Assembly: GCF_003270085.1 (NCBI RefSeq)
Contig: NZ_QFDQ01000177.1
Span: 27,007 to 91,006, forward strand
Length of the DNA: 64,000 bases
Direction of reading: 5' to 3'
Source: Streptomyces triticisoli
GTDB taxonomy: Bacteria > Actinomycetota > Actinomycetes > Streptomycetales > Streptomycetaceae
Part shown: piece after piece, positions 47,512 to 55,793 of the stretch
Layout of the letters: the number at the start of each line of letters is the position of its first letter
How positions within the stretch are numbered: position 1 is the stretch's first letter
Program-made: the position numbers and the translations under genes
Notes under the pieces: model-generated
The model's database searches: none
Told to the model about the DNA's origin: nothing
The model's input: only the letters and a program-made list of their open reading frames with translations

Positions 47512-47539
47512 TTGAAAACGTCAGAGTGCGGGCTAGGGT
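47512..47539 (+). promoter_or_regulatory. Promoter of the first aldehyde dehydrogenase gene
   Basis: TTGAAA (47512-47517), a 16-base spacer and TAGGGT (47534-47539) predict transcription from about 47546, giving a ~42-base leader. AT-richer motifs ATTCGTTGTTTACGA (47452-47466) and GGATTTCGTATAAG (47480-47493) lie just upstream and are candidate AsnC sites. Confidence 0.6.
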
Positions 47540-47587
47540 GGATGTCTCAGCCACTGGACAGCTTCAACAGGATCAGGAGGGCCGGCA

Positions 47588-49027
47588 GTGAGCACCGAGC
47601 TGCGTCGTCTGCGCAACTACATCGACGGTGAGTTCCGGGACGCCGCCGACGGGCGGACCACCGAGGTGGTGAACCCCGCGACGGGCGAGGCGTACGCGAC
47701 CGCGCCGCTGTCCGGGCAGGCGGACGTGGACGCCGCCATGGCCGCCGCCGCCGCGGCCTTCCCGGGCTGGCGCGACACCACCCCGGCCGAGCGTCAGAAG
47801 GCCCTGCTGAAGATCGCGGACGCCTTCGAGGATCGCGCCGAGGAACTGATCGCGGCCGAGGTGGAGAACACGGGCAAGCCGACCGGGCTGACCCGCTCCG
47901 AGGAGATCCCGCCGATGGTCGACCAGATCCGCTTCTTCGCGGGCGCGGCCCGGATGCTCGAGGGCCGCTCGGCCGGCGAGTACATGGAGGGGCTGACCTC
48001 GATCGTCCGCCGTGAGCCGGTCGGCGTCTGCGCCCAGGTCGCGCCGTGGAACTACCCGATGATGATGGCCGTGTGGAAGTTCGCCCCGGCGATCGCGGCG
48101 GGCAACACGGTCGTACTGAAGCCCTCGGACACCACCCCCGCCTCCACGGTGCTGATCGCCGAGATCCTCGGCTCGGTCCTGCCCAAGGGCGTCTTCAACG
48201 TCATCTGCGGCGACCGCGAGACCGGCCGCATGATGGTCGAGCACGACACCCCGGCGATGGCGTCCATCACCGGCTCCGTGCGGGCCGGCATGCAGGTCGC
48301 CGAGTCCGCCTCCAAGGACCTCAAGCGGGTCCACCTGGAGCTCGGCGGCAAGGCCCCGGTCGTGGTCTTCGAGGACACCGACATCGACAAGGCCGTCGAG
48401 GACATCTCGGTCGCCGGCTTCTTCAACGCCGGCCAGGACTGCACGGCCGCCACCCGCGTGCTGGTCCACGAGTCCATCCACGACGAGTTCGTCTCCGCGC
48501 TCGCCAAGGCCGCCGAGGAGACCAGGACCGGCCGGCCGGACGACGAGGACGTCCTCTTCGGCCCGCTGAACAACCCCAACCAGCTCAAGCAGGTCGCCGG
48601 CTTCATCGAGCGGCTGCCCGCCCACGCCAAGGTCGAGGCCGGCGGCCACCAGGTCGGCGACAAGGGCTACTTCTACGCCCCGACCGTCGTCTCGGGTCTC
48701 AAGCAGGACGACGAGATCATCCAGAAGGAGGTCTTCGGCCCGGTCATCACCGTCCAGTCCTTCTCGGACGAGGACCAGGCCGTCGAGTACGCCAACGGCG
48801 TCGAGTACGCCCTCGCGTCCTCCGTGTGGACCAAGGACCACGCCCGCGCCATGCGGATGTCCAAGAAGCTCGACTTCGGCTGCGTGTGGATCAACACCCA
48901 CATCCCGCTGGTCGCCGAGATGCCGCACGGCGGCTTCAAGAAGTCCGGCTACGGCAAGGACCTGTCGGCGTACGGCTTCGAGGACTACACGCGGATCAAG
49001 CACGTCATGACGTCGCTGGACGCGTGA
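47588..49027 (+). CDS. Gamma-aminobutyraldehyde dehydrogenase (paralogue 1)
   Basis: A 479-residue NAD-dependent aldehyde dehydrogenase. The catalytic Cys is in FFNAGQDCTAATRV, the general base Glu in HLELGGKAPVVVF, and the N-terminal substrate part ends with CAQVAPWNYPMMMAVWKFAP. The C-terminus has MPHGGFKKSGYGKDLSAYG. By context it oxidises 4-aminobutanal (or its gamma-glutamyl form) from putrescine to GABA. GTG 47588 follows AGGAGGGCC. Confidence 0.88.
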   Translation: MSTELRRLRNYIDGEFRDAADGRTTEVVNPATGEAYATAPLSGQADVDAAMAAAAAAFPGWRDTTPAERQKALLKIADAFEDRAEELIAAEVENTGKPTGLTRSEEIPPMVDQIRFFAGAARMLEGRSAGEYMEGLTSIVRREPVGVCAQVAPWNYPMMMAVWKFAPAIAAGNTVVLKPSDTTPASTVLIAEILGSVLPKGVFNVICGDRETGRMMVEHDTPAMASITGSVRAGMQVAESASKDLKRVHLELGGKAPVVVFEDTDIDKAVEDISVAGFFNAGQDCTAATRVLVHESIHDEFVSALAKAAEETRTGRPDDEDVLFGPLNNPNQLKQVAGFIERLPAHAKVEAGGHQVGDKGYFYAPTVVSGLKQDDEIIQKEVFGPVITVQSFSDEDQAVEYANGVEYALASSVWTKDHARAMRMSKKLDFGCVWINTHIPLVAEMPHGGFKKSGYGKDLSAYGFEDYTRIKHVMTSLDA

Positions 49028-49081
49028 CCCGCTGACGCGCGCAGCGCTCGTATGACCGGCTGATCGCGACGAAGCGCGAAC

Positions 49082-49121
49082 CCGTGGCCCCGGACGGACG
49101 ACGGACCGTCCGGGGCCACGG
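49082..49121 (+). terminator. Terminator after the first aldehyde dehydrogenase
   Basis: A 16-bp perfect stem (CCGTGGCCCCGGACGG and its complement) with an 8-base loop, so the next gene must have its own promoter. Confidence 0.85.
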
Positions 49122-49226
49122 TGCGTTTCCCGCACCGCGACTGATCGACAGGGTGTCGGTTCCGCCCGGGTCCACTCGACGCTGCGTCCATTGTCCGGAC
49201 ACGGACACGGACGGCATGCTGACGGC

Positions 49227-50417
49227 GTGCCCCGGACTCCGAAGACGCCTCCGCCCACCCGCCGCTCCCTGCTGCGCGCCCTGGGCGGAACGGCCGCGCT
49301 CGGTGCGCTCGCCGGGTGCGGTGTGCCCGCCGCCTACGTCAAGCCCGGTGACCGTACGATCCCGGACGTCTCCGCCGCCGATCGCCGGCTGGTCTGGTCG
49401 AACTGGCCGCTGTACATCGACACCGACGACGACAACCCGAACAAGCGGCCCACCCTCGAGGCATTCGAGAAGCGCACGGGCATCTCCGTCGACTACGTCG
49501 AGGACATCAACGACAACGACGAGTTCTTCGGCAAGATCAGCCCCTCGCTGATGAACCGCCGGCAGACGAACCGCGACCTCATAGTGATCAGCGACTACAT
49601 GTGCGCGCGCTACGTCCGGCTGGGCTGGGTGCTGGAGATGGACCGCGCCCGCCAGCCCCATGTGGCCGAGTACCTCGACCCGCTGCTGCGCTCGCCCGCC
49701 TTCGACCCGGGCCGCAAGTTCACCGTGCCCTACCAGTCGGGCATCACCGGCCTCGCCTACAACCGCCGCAAACTCGGCCGCGAGATCCGCCAGGTCTCCG
49801 ACCTGTGGGCCGACGACCTCAAGGGCCGGGTCACCCTGCTCTCCGGCGTCGACGAGGCGTTCGCGCTGCTCATGCAGGCAGACGGCGTGGACATCACCCA
49901 GTGGACGACCGATGACTTCCACACCGTCTGCGACCAGGTGGAGCGGCAGATCCGCAGGCGCCAGATCCGCCGCTTCACCGGCAACGACTACACCAAGGAC
50001 CTGGTCAGCGGCGACGTCCTGGCCTGCCAGGCCTACTCGGGCGACGTGATCCAGCTCCAGGCGGACAACCCCGACATCCGCTTCGTCGTGCCCGAGGAGG
50101 GCGCCGAGCTGTGGTCGGACTCCCTGATGATCCCCAACCAGGCCCGCCACAAGGCCAACGCGGAACGCCTGATCGACTACTACTACGAGCCCGAGGTCGC
50201 CGCGGAGCTCGCCACCTGGGTGAACTACATCTGCCCGGTCCCGGCGGCCCAGGACGTGCTCGCCGACTCCAAGGACGAGGAGACGGCGGCCCTCGCCGAG
50301 AACCCGCTGATCTTCCCCGACGACACCATGCGCGAACGCCTCGCCGTCGCCCGGAACATCACCGCCGGGGAACGCGTGGAACTCACCAAGCGCTGGAACA
50401 CCCTCGTGGGAATGTAG
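49227..50417 (+). CDS. Polyamine-binding Tat lipoprotein, PotD-like (paralogue 1)
   Basis: A 396-residue substrate-binding protein. The signal has twin arginines and a lipobox (TRRSLLRALGGTAALGALAG followed by Cys), so it should leave via Tat and be lipid-anchored. The mature part contains LVWSNWPLYIDTDD, VDYVEDINDNDEFFGKI, RFTGNDYTKDLVSGDVLACQ and NQARHKANAERLIDYYYEP, and is paralogous to the PotD at 57382. No permease or ATPase genes flank it. GTG 49227 gives a standard signal; a TTG at 49191 would add 12 residues. Confidence 0.85.
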   Translation: MPRTPKTPPPTRRSLLRALGGTAALGALAGCGVPAAYVKPGDRTIPDVSAADRRLVWSNWPLYIDTDDDNPNKRPTLEAFEKRTGISVDYVEDINDNDEFFGKISPSLMNRRQTNRDLIVISDYMCARYVRLGWVLEMDRARQPHVAEYLDPLLRSPAFDPGRKFTVPYQSGITGLAYNRRKLGREIRQVSDLWADDLKGRVTLLSGVDEAFALLMQADGVDITQWTTDDFHTVCDQVERQIRRRQIRRFTGNDYTKDLVSGDVLACQAYSGDVIQLQADNPDIRFVVPEEGAELWSDSLMIPNQARHKANAERLIDYYYEPEVAAELATWVNYICPVPAAQDVLADSKDEETAALAENPLIFPDDTMRERLAVARNITAGERVELTKRWNTLVGM

Positions 50418-50445
50418 GCCGCGGGCGTGTAACAGACTCTCGTCC

Positions 50446-51051
50446 ATGACGCACACACCGAGCGACCAACACGTGGGCCCAGCCGTCACGTTCGGGCTGC
50501 TGGCAGCCTGGGCCCTGCACGACACCGAGGAGTTGGCCGCCCTGCCGGGGTGGCTGCGGCGCAATGTGCCGGTGCTGCGGGAGCGGTTCCCGGGTGTGCC
50601 GGAGGCGGTGTGGCGTCGGGCCGAGTCCGTGGACGGGCGCCAATTCGCGGCGGCCGTGGGCGTGATGGCCGCGATCGTCACCACCGCGTCCGCCTCCGGC
50701 GCGGCGACCGGCGGCCGCTCCACCGCCTACCAGGCGGCGCTGAACGGCTTCGGCCTCCACGGCCTGACCCACCTGGCCCAGGCCGCGGCGGTCCGTGGCT
50801 ACACCCCCGGCTCGGCGACCTCCCTCGTCCTGGTCGTCCCCTTCACTCTCCGGGCCCGCGCCCGGCTGCGCCGCGCCGGCGTCCTGCGCCCCACCCGTCC
50901 CCGTGATCTGGCCCTCGGCCTCGGCCTGGCGGGCGCGGCCACGGTGGCATCGCACGTGGTGGCGCGTCGAGCGCTCCGTGGACGCTGGAGGCAGACCCGG
51001 TCGACCCCTGTTTTTGAACATGTTCAAGACAGGCGTACGCTCGTGCCATGA
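50446..51051 (+). CDS. HXXEE-domain membrane protein
   Basis: A 201-residue protein whose first helix carries LLAAWALHDTEELAALPG, the HxxEE signature (H-D-T-E-E), with a second His in FGLHGLTHLAQAAAVRGY. About four to five hydrophobic segments predict an integral membrane protein. The family is of unknown function and often sits by TetR genes. Its last codons overlap the next start (ATGA) and contain a perfect palindrome. Confidence 0.8.
   Translation: MTHTPSDQHVGPAVTFGLLAAWALHDTEELAALPGWLRRNVPVLRERFPGVPEAVWRRAESVDGRQFAAAVGVMAAIVTTASASGAATGGRSTAYQAALNGFGLHGLTHLAQAAAVRGYTPGSATSLVLVVPFTLRARARLRRAGVLRPTRPRDLALGLGLAGAATVASHVVARRALRGRWRQTRSTPVFEHVQDRRTLVP
51014..51027. promoter_or_regulatory. Palindromic operator candidate TTGAACATGTTCAA
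   Basis: A perfect 14-base palindrome, AT-rich against a GC-rich background, inside the last codons of the HXXEE gene and 20 bases before the start of the next gene. Palindromes of this size and form are typical TetR-family operators. Confidence 0.55.
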
Positions 51052-51581
51052 GCGACAGAGCCGCCCTGCTCAAGGGCATCCGCGTCTGGCTGGTTCTCTT
51101 CGTCGTCTGCCTGGTGCTCAGCGGCGTCACCGCGTTTCCGCTGGTCCATGAACTGCGTTGGGGCGAGAGCTTGTTGCGGTTCCTGTCCGTGCCCGAGCAC
51201 CTCCCTGCGCTCATGGACTGGATCGAGCGCGTACGGCACGGACTCGACGCCGCCGACCGCGACTACCCGTTCCTGCTCTACGGCACGGACTGGCTGGCCT
51301 TCGCCCACCTCGTCATCGCGGTCGCCTTCTACGGCCCGTACCGCGACCCGGTCCGCAACATCTGGGTCGTCGAGTTCGGGATGATCGCCTGCGCGGGCAT
51401 CGTGCCGCTGGCCCTCGTCTGCGGGCCGATCCGCGGGATTCCCTTCTGGTGGGCGGTGATCGACATGTCGTTCGGGGCGTTCGGGATCGTTCCGCTGTAT
51501 GTCGTACGCAGGAAGATCAAGCGGCTGGAGGCGCTGACCACCACGGCCGCGCCCCCGGCCGTCGCGGCCGTCAGCGGCTGA
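51048..51581 (+). CDS. Small integral membrane protein
   Basis: A 177-residue protein with four predicted helices: GIRVWLVLFVVCLVLSGV, WLAFAHLVIAVAFYGPY, WVVEFGMIACAGIVPLALV and WWAVIDMSFGAFGIVPLYVV, with a 45-residue external loop containing LPALMDWIERVRHGLDAADR. I do not recognise a named family. ATG overlaps the preceding stop. Confidence 0.8.
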   Translation: MSDRAALLKGIRVWLVLFVVCLVLSGVTAFPLVHELRWGESLLRFLSVPEHLPALMDWIERVRHGLDAADRDYPFLLYGTDWLAFAHLVIAVAFYGPYRDPVRNIWVVEFGMIACAGIVPLALVCGPIRGIPFWWAVIDMSFGAFGIVPLYVVRRKIKRLEALTTTAAPPAVAAVSG

Positions 51582-51652
51582 ACGCCGGAAGGGCGTACGG
51601 CGCTCAGCGGATCGTCGGCGAGGAGGGCACCCGACCCCGGGCCGTCCCGAAC

Positions 51653-51678
51653 CAACTCCCTGAAAAACAGGGGAGTTG
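51653..51678. terminator. Terminator between convergent genes
   Basis: CAACTCCC and its complement enclose TGAAAAACAG, 72 bases past one stop and 15 bases past the other. Confidence 0.6.
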
Positions 51679-51692
51679 TCCGGGGCCCACCC

Positions 51693-52400
51693 CTACGGGG
51701 CCGGGTCCGGCCGTCGGCGCAGCGCGCACAGCAGGTCGACGCGGTTGGTGGTGACCGAGTCGACGCCGAGGGCGAGGAGGCGGCGCAGGGAACGGCGGGT
51801 GTCGGGGGTCCAGGCGGACAGCAGGTAGCCGTCGCGGTGGACCCGGGCCGCGAGGTCACGGCTGATCAGGCCGAAGCGGTAGTTCAGCCACCTCGGGCGC
51901 ACCGCGTCCAGCAGCCCGGCCCGCGGGGGTGCGAGCGTGGTCCAGGTCAGGGCGATCTCGGCGGACGGGTCGGCGGCGCGCACCGCGAGCATCGTCCCGG
52001 CGCCCGCGCAGTAGTACACGCGGTCCCGCGCCCCGCACGCGTGGACCACGTCGACGATCCGCCGCACCGCCCGCGGGTGGGGCGGGCCCGGCAGGTCGAT
52101 CATCACCCGGCTGCCGTCCGTCGCGGCGAGCGCGTCCTCGAGCGTGGGCACCCGGCCGCCCGTCACCTCGCGCACCTGCTGCGCGGACAGCGCCCGCAGC
52201 GGCCGGTCGTGCGCCCACAGCCGTTTCAGCGACTCGTCGTGCAGCAGCACGGGAACGCCGTCCCGGGTCAGCCGTACGTCGATCTCGACCGCGTCCGCAC
52301 CCCGGTCGAGCGCGGAGTGCAACGAGTCGATCGTGTTCTCGGTGAAGCGGTAGGGGTCGCCGCGGTGCGCCACCGCCGTCACGGTCCGCACGAGGCTCAT
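51693..52400 (-). CDS. Glycerophosphodiester phosphodiesterase
   Basis: A 235-residue GDPD TIM-barrel enzyme: VAHRGDPYRFTENTIDSLHS (catalytic first His, Arg, Glu-Asn), GADAVEIDVRLTRDGVPVLL, HDESLKRL (second His) and the C-terminal LLALGVDSVTTNRVDLL. No signal peptide, so it is cytoplasmic and would release glycerol-3-phosphate from phosphodiesters. ATG 52400 overlaps the adenosine deaminase stop (ATGA). Confidence 0.9.
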   Translation of the reverse strand: MSLVRTVTAVAHRGDPYRFTENTIDSLHSALDRGADAVEIDVRLTRDGVPVLLHDESLKRLWAHDRPLRALSAQQVREVTGGRVPTLEDALAATDGSRVMIDLPGPPHPRAVRRIVDVVHACGARDRVYYCAGAGTMLAVRAADPSAEIALTWTTLAPPRAGLLDAVRPRWLNYRFGLISRDLAARVHRDGYLLSAWTPDTRRSLRRLLALGVDSVTTNRVDLLCALRRRPDPAP

Positions 52401-53461
52401 GGAGTCCGGGGGCCGGGCGCGAGCCAACGCGCGGTGTAGACGTCGATCTCCTCCGCGATGCGTGCCTTGCCGGCCTCGTCGAGGAAGGAGGCGTGCACCG
52501 CGTTCTTGGCGAGCTCGGCGATGCCCCGCTCGTCGAGGTCGAGGAGGCGGGCGGCCACGGCGTACTCGTTGTTGAGGTCGGTGCCGAACATCGGCGGATC
52601 GTCGGAGTTGATCGTGACGAGGACCCCGGCGCGGACGAACTCCTTGATGGGGTGCTCGTCGAGGGTGCGTACGGCTCTGGTGGCGATGTTGGAGGTCGGG
52701 CACACCTCCAGCGCGATCCGGTGCTCGGCGAGGTGCGCGAGCAGCTTCGGGTCCTGCGCGGAGCTGGTGCCGTGGCCGATGCGTTCGGCGCGCAGCTCGT
52801 TCAGCGCGTCCCACACCGTCTCCGGGCCGGTGGTCTCACCGGCGTGCGGGACCGAGCGCAGTCCGGCGGCCAGGGCGCGGTCGAAGTAGGGCTTGAACTG
52901 CGGCCGCGGTACGCCGATCTCGGGCCCGCCGAGCCCGAAGGACACCAGTCCCTCGGGGCGCAGCCGGTCGTCGGTGGCGAGCCGGACGGTCTCCTCGGCG
53001 GACTCCAGGCCGGCCTCCCCGGGGATGTCGAAGCACCAGCGCAGTACGGTCCCGAACTCGGCCTCGGCCGCCTTGCGGGCGTCCTCGAGCGCGTCCATGA
53101 AGGCACGCTCGTCGATGCCGCGGCGGGTGGAGGAGAACGGTGTGATGGTCAGCTCGGCGTAGCGCACCTGCTGGCGGGCCAGGTCGCGGGCCACCTCGTA
53201 GGTCAGCAGCCGGACGTCCTCCGGGGTGCGGATCAGGTCCACGACGGACAGGTACACGTCGATGAAGTGGGCGAAGTCCGTGAAGGTGAAGTACTCGACC
53301 AGGGCCGCGGGGTCGGTGGGGACCGTGGAGTCGGGGTGGCGGGCGGCGAGTTCGGAGACGATCCGGGGGGAGGCGGAGCCGACGTGGTGCACGTGCAGTT
53401 CGGCCTTGGGCAGTCCGGCGATGAAGGCGTGCCGGTCGCGCGGTGCGTGCTGGTCGGTCAA
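52397..53461 (-). CDS. add: Adenosine deaminase
   Basis: A 354-residue adenosine/adenine deaminase family enzyme: zinc-binding HVHHVGS near residue 25 (most adenosine deaminases read HxHL.G), SVPHAGETTGPE, RIGHGTSS, LEVCPTSNIAT and VTINSDDPPMFGTDLNNEY. Conservation of SLDDP-type SDDPPMF marks the active-site aspartates. I chose a TTG start at 53461 because GGGAGGG lies just upstream and it fits the family N-terminus; other in-frame starts further upstream lack support. Confidence 0.88.
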   Translation of the reverse strand: MTDQHAPRDRHAFIAGLPKAELHVHHVGSASPRIVSELAARHPDSTVPTDPAALVEYFTFTDFAHFIDVYLSVVDLIRTPEDVRLLTYEVARDLARQQVRYAELTITPFSSTRRGIDERAFMDALEDARKAAEAEFGTVLRWCFDIPGEAGLESAEETVRLATDDRLRPEGLVSFGLGGPEIGVPRPQFKPYFDRALAAGLRSVPHAGETTGPETVWDALNELRAERIGHGTSSAQDPKLLAHLAEHRIALEVCPTSNIATRAVRTLDEHPIKEFVRAGVLVTINSDDPPMFGTDLNNEYAVAARLLDLDERGIAELAKNAVHASFLDEAGKARIAEEIDVYTARWLAPGPRTP

Positions 53462-53645
53462 GGGGTCCCTCCCCGGGACGGGCGCCACCCGGTGGGCACG
53501 GCGCGGGTGATCGGCTGATCGGTGAGCACGGCCATGGTAGGCGCCCGGCCGGATCCCGGTGGGGCCGCCGGCCTCCCCGGCTGTCGGAGCCGGGGAGGGG
53601 ACGCCGTAGCATGGCCGGGGCACCGGACGAGGGGGAGACGAGGAC

Positions 53646-54350
53646 ATGACGGACGGAATACAGGCCGACGGGGGCGCGGGAGCCGAGAACGACCCATGGG
53701 CGCCCCCCGCGGACAGACCCTCGCTGGAGAAGAACCCGCCCGCACCGCAGCAGCCGTCGGACCCCTACTCGGCGCAGGACCAGCCGCTCGCCTTCCCGCC
53801 GCCGTCCGTGCACGACCAGGCGACGGTGGTCTCCATGCCGGGCGCCGACTTCCCGCCGCCCGGATACGGCGCCCCGGCCGCCGTGCCCCCGCCGCCCATC
53901 GCCCCCACCGGTCCGGGCGCGCCCGCCGGTCCTGTCCCGGGCGGATACGGCTACCCCGCCTATCCCGGTTACCCGGGGGGCCAGGGCTACGGATGGCCCG
54001 GCACGCCGATGACGCCCCCGCAGAACGGCATGGGCACCGCCGCCATGGTGCTGGGCATCCTGTCCTGCACCATGTTCTGCGTGTACGGCGTGTTCTCGGT
54101 GGTGCTCGGTGTCATCGCCGTCGTCCTCGGCATCAAGGGCCGCCGACGGTCCGAACGGGGCGAGGCCACCAACCACGGTCAGGCCCAGGCCGGCCTGGTC
54201 ACGGGCATCATCGGCCTGGTCCTCGGCCTCGCCGTGATGGTTGTGATGATCATCGCCATCGTGGTCGGCATCAACGCGGAGGACTCCACGGACCCGTACT
54301 ACGACGCCCGCGCCCCCCTCCCCACGGCGACCGCCCCGATCGCCCCCTGA
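53646..54350 (+). CDS. DUF4190-type membrane protein with proline-rich head
   Basis: A 234-residue protein. The first ~120 residues are Pro/Gly/Tyr-rich and polar (GYGYPAYPGYPGGQGYGWPG); two hydrophobic helices follow (TAAMVLGILSCTMFCVYGVF then VVLGVIAVVLGI, and GLVTGIIGLVLGLAVMVVMI), flanking KGRRRSERGEATNHGQA, the pattern of DUF4190. A GGGGGAGACGAGG ribosome region precedes ATG 53646. It has no assigned function and is divergent from add. Confidence 0.85.
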   Translation: MTDGIQADGGAGAENDPWAPPADRPSLEKNPPAPQQPSDPYSAQDQPLAFPPPSVHDQATVVSMPGADFPPPGYGAPAAVPPPPIAPTGPGAPAGPVPGGYGYPAYPGYPGGQGYGWPGTPMTPPQNGMGTAAMVLGILSCTMFCVYGVFSVVLGVIAVVLGIKGRRRSERGEATNHGQAQAGLVTGIIGLVLGLAVMVVMIIAIVVGINAEDSTDPYYDARAPLPTATAPIAP

Positions 54351-55022
54351 CCCCGCCACACCCGGGACGGGGTCCTGCGCCCCACCGGACAGGCGCGCAC
54401 CCGCGCCCGCGCCGGCTCCACGGCCAGGCTGCCCCGCGCCCTTGCTGGGCCGGGCACCTCTCGCCGGGCACGTCACCGGACAGCCCTGCACGACCCTGCG
54501 CCCCTACCGGGTGCACCGTCGGGTTCCGTGCGGTTTGTCCCCGCCGGGTGCGTTGCGGGCCGGGCCTGGGCGTGCTGCACCGTGCCGGGTCCGGTCCGCC
54601 GCAGGTGGCCCTGCGCTTCCACTGGGTGCACCGTCGGGGCCTGTGTGGCCCCTCCCGGCTGGGACATCGCACCGCCGAGCGGATCCTGTGCGCCCTGCGG
54701 CGCGCCGGGTGGGACGCGTCGCCGGGCGAATCCTGTGCGGCCCGCCCGCACCTCCGCCGGATGCGCCGTCGGGCAGGTTCTGCGCTGCCCTGTGCCCGTG
54801 CCGAGAACAGCGCCAGGCGGCTTTGCGTCCCCGCCGGGTGCACCGTCGGCGGGCGCTGTGCGGCCCATCCCCGCCGAGGGGGTCCGCGGACCCTGCGCGG
54901 CGCCAGGTGCGTCGCCGGCGCGGCACAGGGCCCCTCCACAGCCGTGCGCCCCGCGGCCCGGACGCACGTCGCTCAGGCCCTCCGCGGCCCTCCGCCCCCG
55001 TCCAGCACGCCCCCGCCAGGCG
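54351..55022. repeat. 672-base non-coding region with degenerate repeats
   Basis: From about 54500 to 54890 the phrase (C)CGGGTGCACCGTCGGG, followed 5-15 bases later by TGTGCGGCCC or close variants, recurs at irregular 40-110 base spacing: near 54508, 54624, 54694-54745, 54758 and 54833. Several open frames cross the region on both strands, but none has a ribosome site or Streptomyces codon bias. I support no gene here. Confidence 0.6.
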
Positions 55023-55583
55023 TTACGCTCCCGTCCGCAGCCGGCGCCGGGTCTCCATCAGGGCGAAGCCCAGCAGGTTCGGGCCGCGCCAGCGGTCCGG
55101 GTCGGTCGCGGCCTCGTCGGTCGCGGCCAGGCCGATGCCCCACACGCGGTCCACCGGGCTGGCCTCCACCAGCACCCGGTCGCCGGTGGCCAGCAGGAAC
55201 TCCCGTAGGGCGGGGTGCGCGGCGAACTTGTGGACGTTGCCCTCCACCACGATCGAGAACCGCTCCCGCTCCCATGTCCGCTCGTCGAAGCCGCGGACCA
55301 GCCGCCCCGCCTTCTTGGCCCCGGCCGGGTGCCGCGCGGCCAGCACCCGCCGCTCCGCCTCCGCGTCGGCGAAGAGCCGGGCCTTGCCGGCCATCATCCA
55401 GTGCTCGGCGGTCGCGTACGGCACACCGTCCACCACGAACGGTGACGGCCACCACTGACTCAGACAGCCCGCGCCCACCCGGCCGTCCGGGCGCGGCCGA
55501 TGGCCCCAGAAGGGCAGGTACCGGACCTGCCTCCCGGCGTGGATCTCCCTGATCAGGGCTTCCCTGGAATCGATCTCCCCCAT
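55023..55583 (-). CDS. NADAR family protein (YbiA-like N-glycosidase)
   Basis: A 186-residue NADAR/DUF1768 protein: VRYLPFWGHRPRPDGRVG, CLSQWWPSPFVVDGVPYATA, EHWMMAGKARLFADAEA, and C-terminal VDRVWGIGLAATDEAATDPD then RWRGPNLLGFALMETRRRLR. YbiA hydrolyses reactive early riboflavin intermediates; other NADAR proteins remove ADP-ribose-type groups. ATG 55583 was chosen on conservation of GEIDSREALIREI. Confidence 0.88.
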   Translation of the reverse strand: MGEIDSREALIREIHAGRQVRYLPFWGHRPRPDGRVGAGCLSQWWPSPFVVDGVPYATAEHWMMAGKARLFADAEAERRVLAARHPAGAKKAGRLVRGFDERTWERERFSIVVEGNVHKFAAHPALREFLLATGDRVLVEASPVDRVWGIGLAATDEAATDPDRWRGPNLLGFALMETRRRLRTGA

Positions 55584-55655
55584 GCACGCGAGTCTGGCAC
55601 GCGCCACTGACACTCCGTCCCCCCTTTTCCGCACCAACTCGACACCTGGTCGACA

Positions 55656-55691
55656 GATTCCGTTGCGTAACCAAAAGGCAACAACGGAATC
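55656..55691. promoter_or_regulatory. 36-bp inverted repeat upstream of the polyamine operon
   Basis: GATTCCGTTG (55656-55665) and its exact complement CAACGGAATC (55682-55691) flank a 16-base centre. The repeat touches the -35 of the putative promoter, the position of a repressor or class II activator site. Confidence 0.65.
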
Positions 55692-55693
55692 AC

Positions 55694-55722
55694 TTGTTGG
55701 AGTCCCCCAACTCTGTCAGGAT
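55694..55722 (+). promoter_or_regulatory. Promoter of the second aldehyde dehydrogenase/potDABC operon
   Basis: TTGTTG (55694-55699), a 17-base spacer and CAGGAT (55717-55722) give a good sigma70-type promoter starting transcription near 55729, about 65 bases before the first ATG. Confidence 0.55.
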
Positions 55723-55793
55723 CGGCACTCAAATCGAGCTGGAGCTACGCCACCCGCCCTCGGCAGCGAGGGGCGACGGCGGAGGAGAGCGAC

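Noticed and set aside
54271..55022. Several 160-220 residue frames on both strands in the repeat field
   Set aside because: No ribosome sites, no Streptomyces codon bias, and the repeats explain the open frames.
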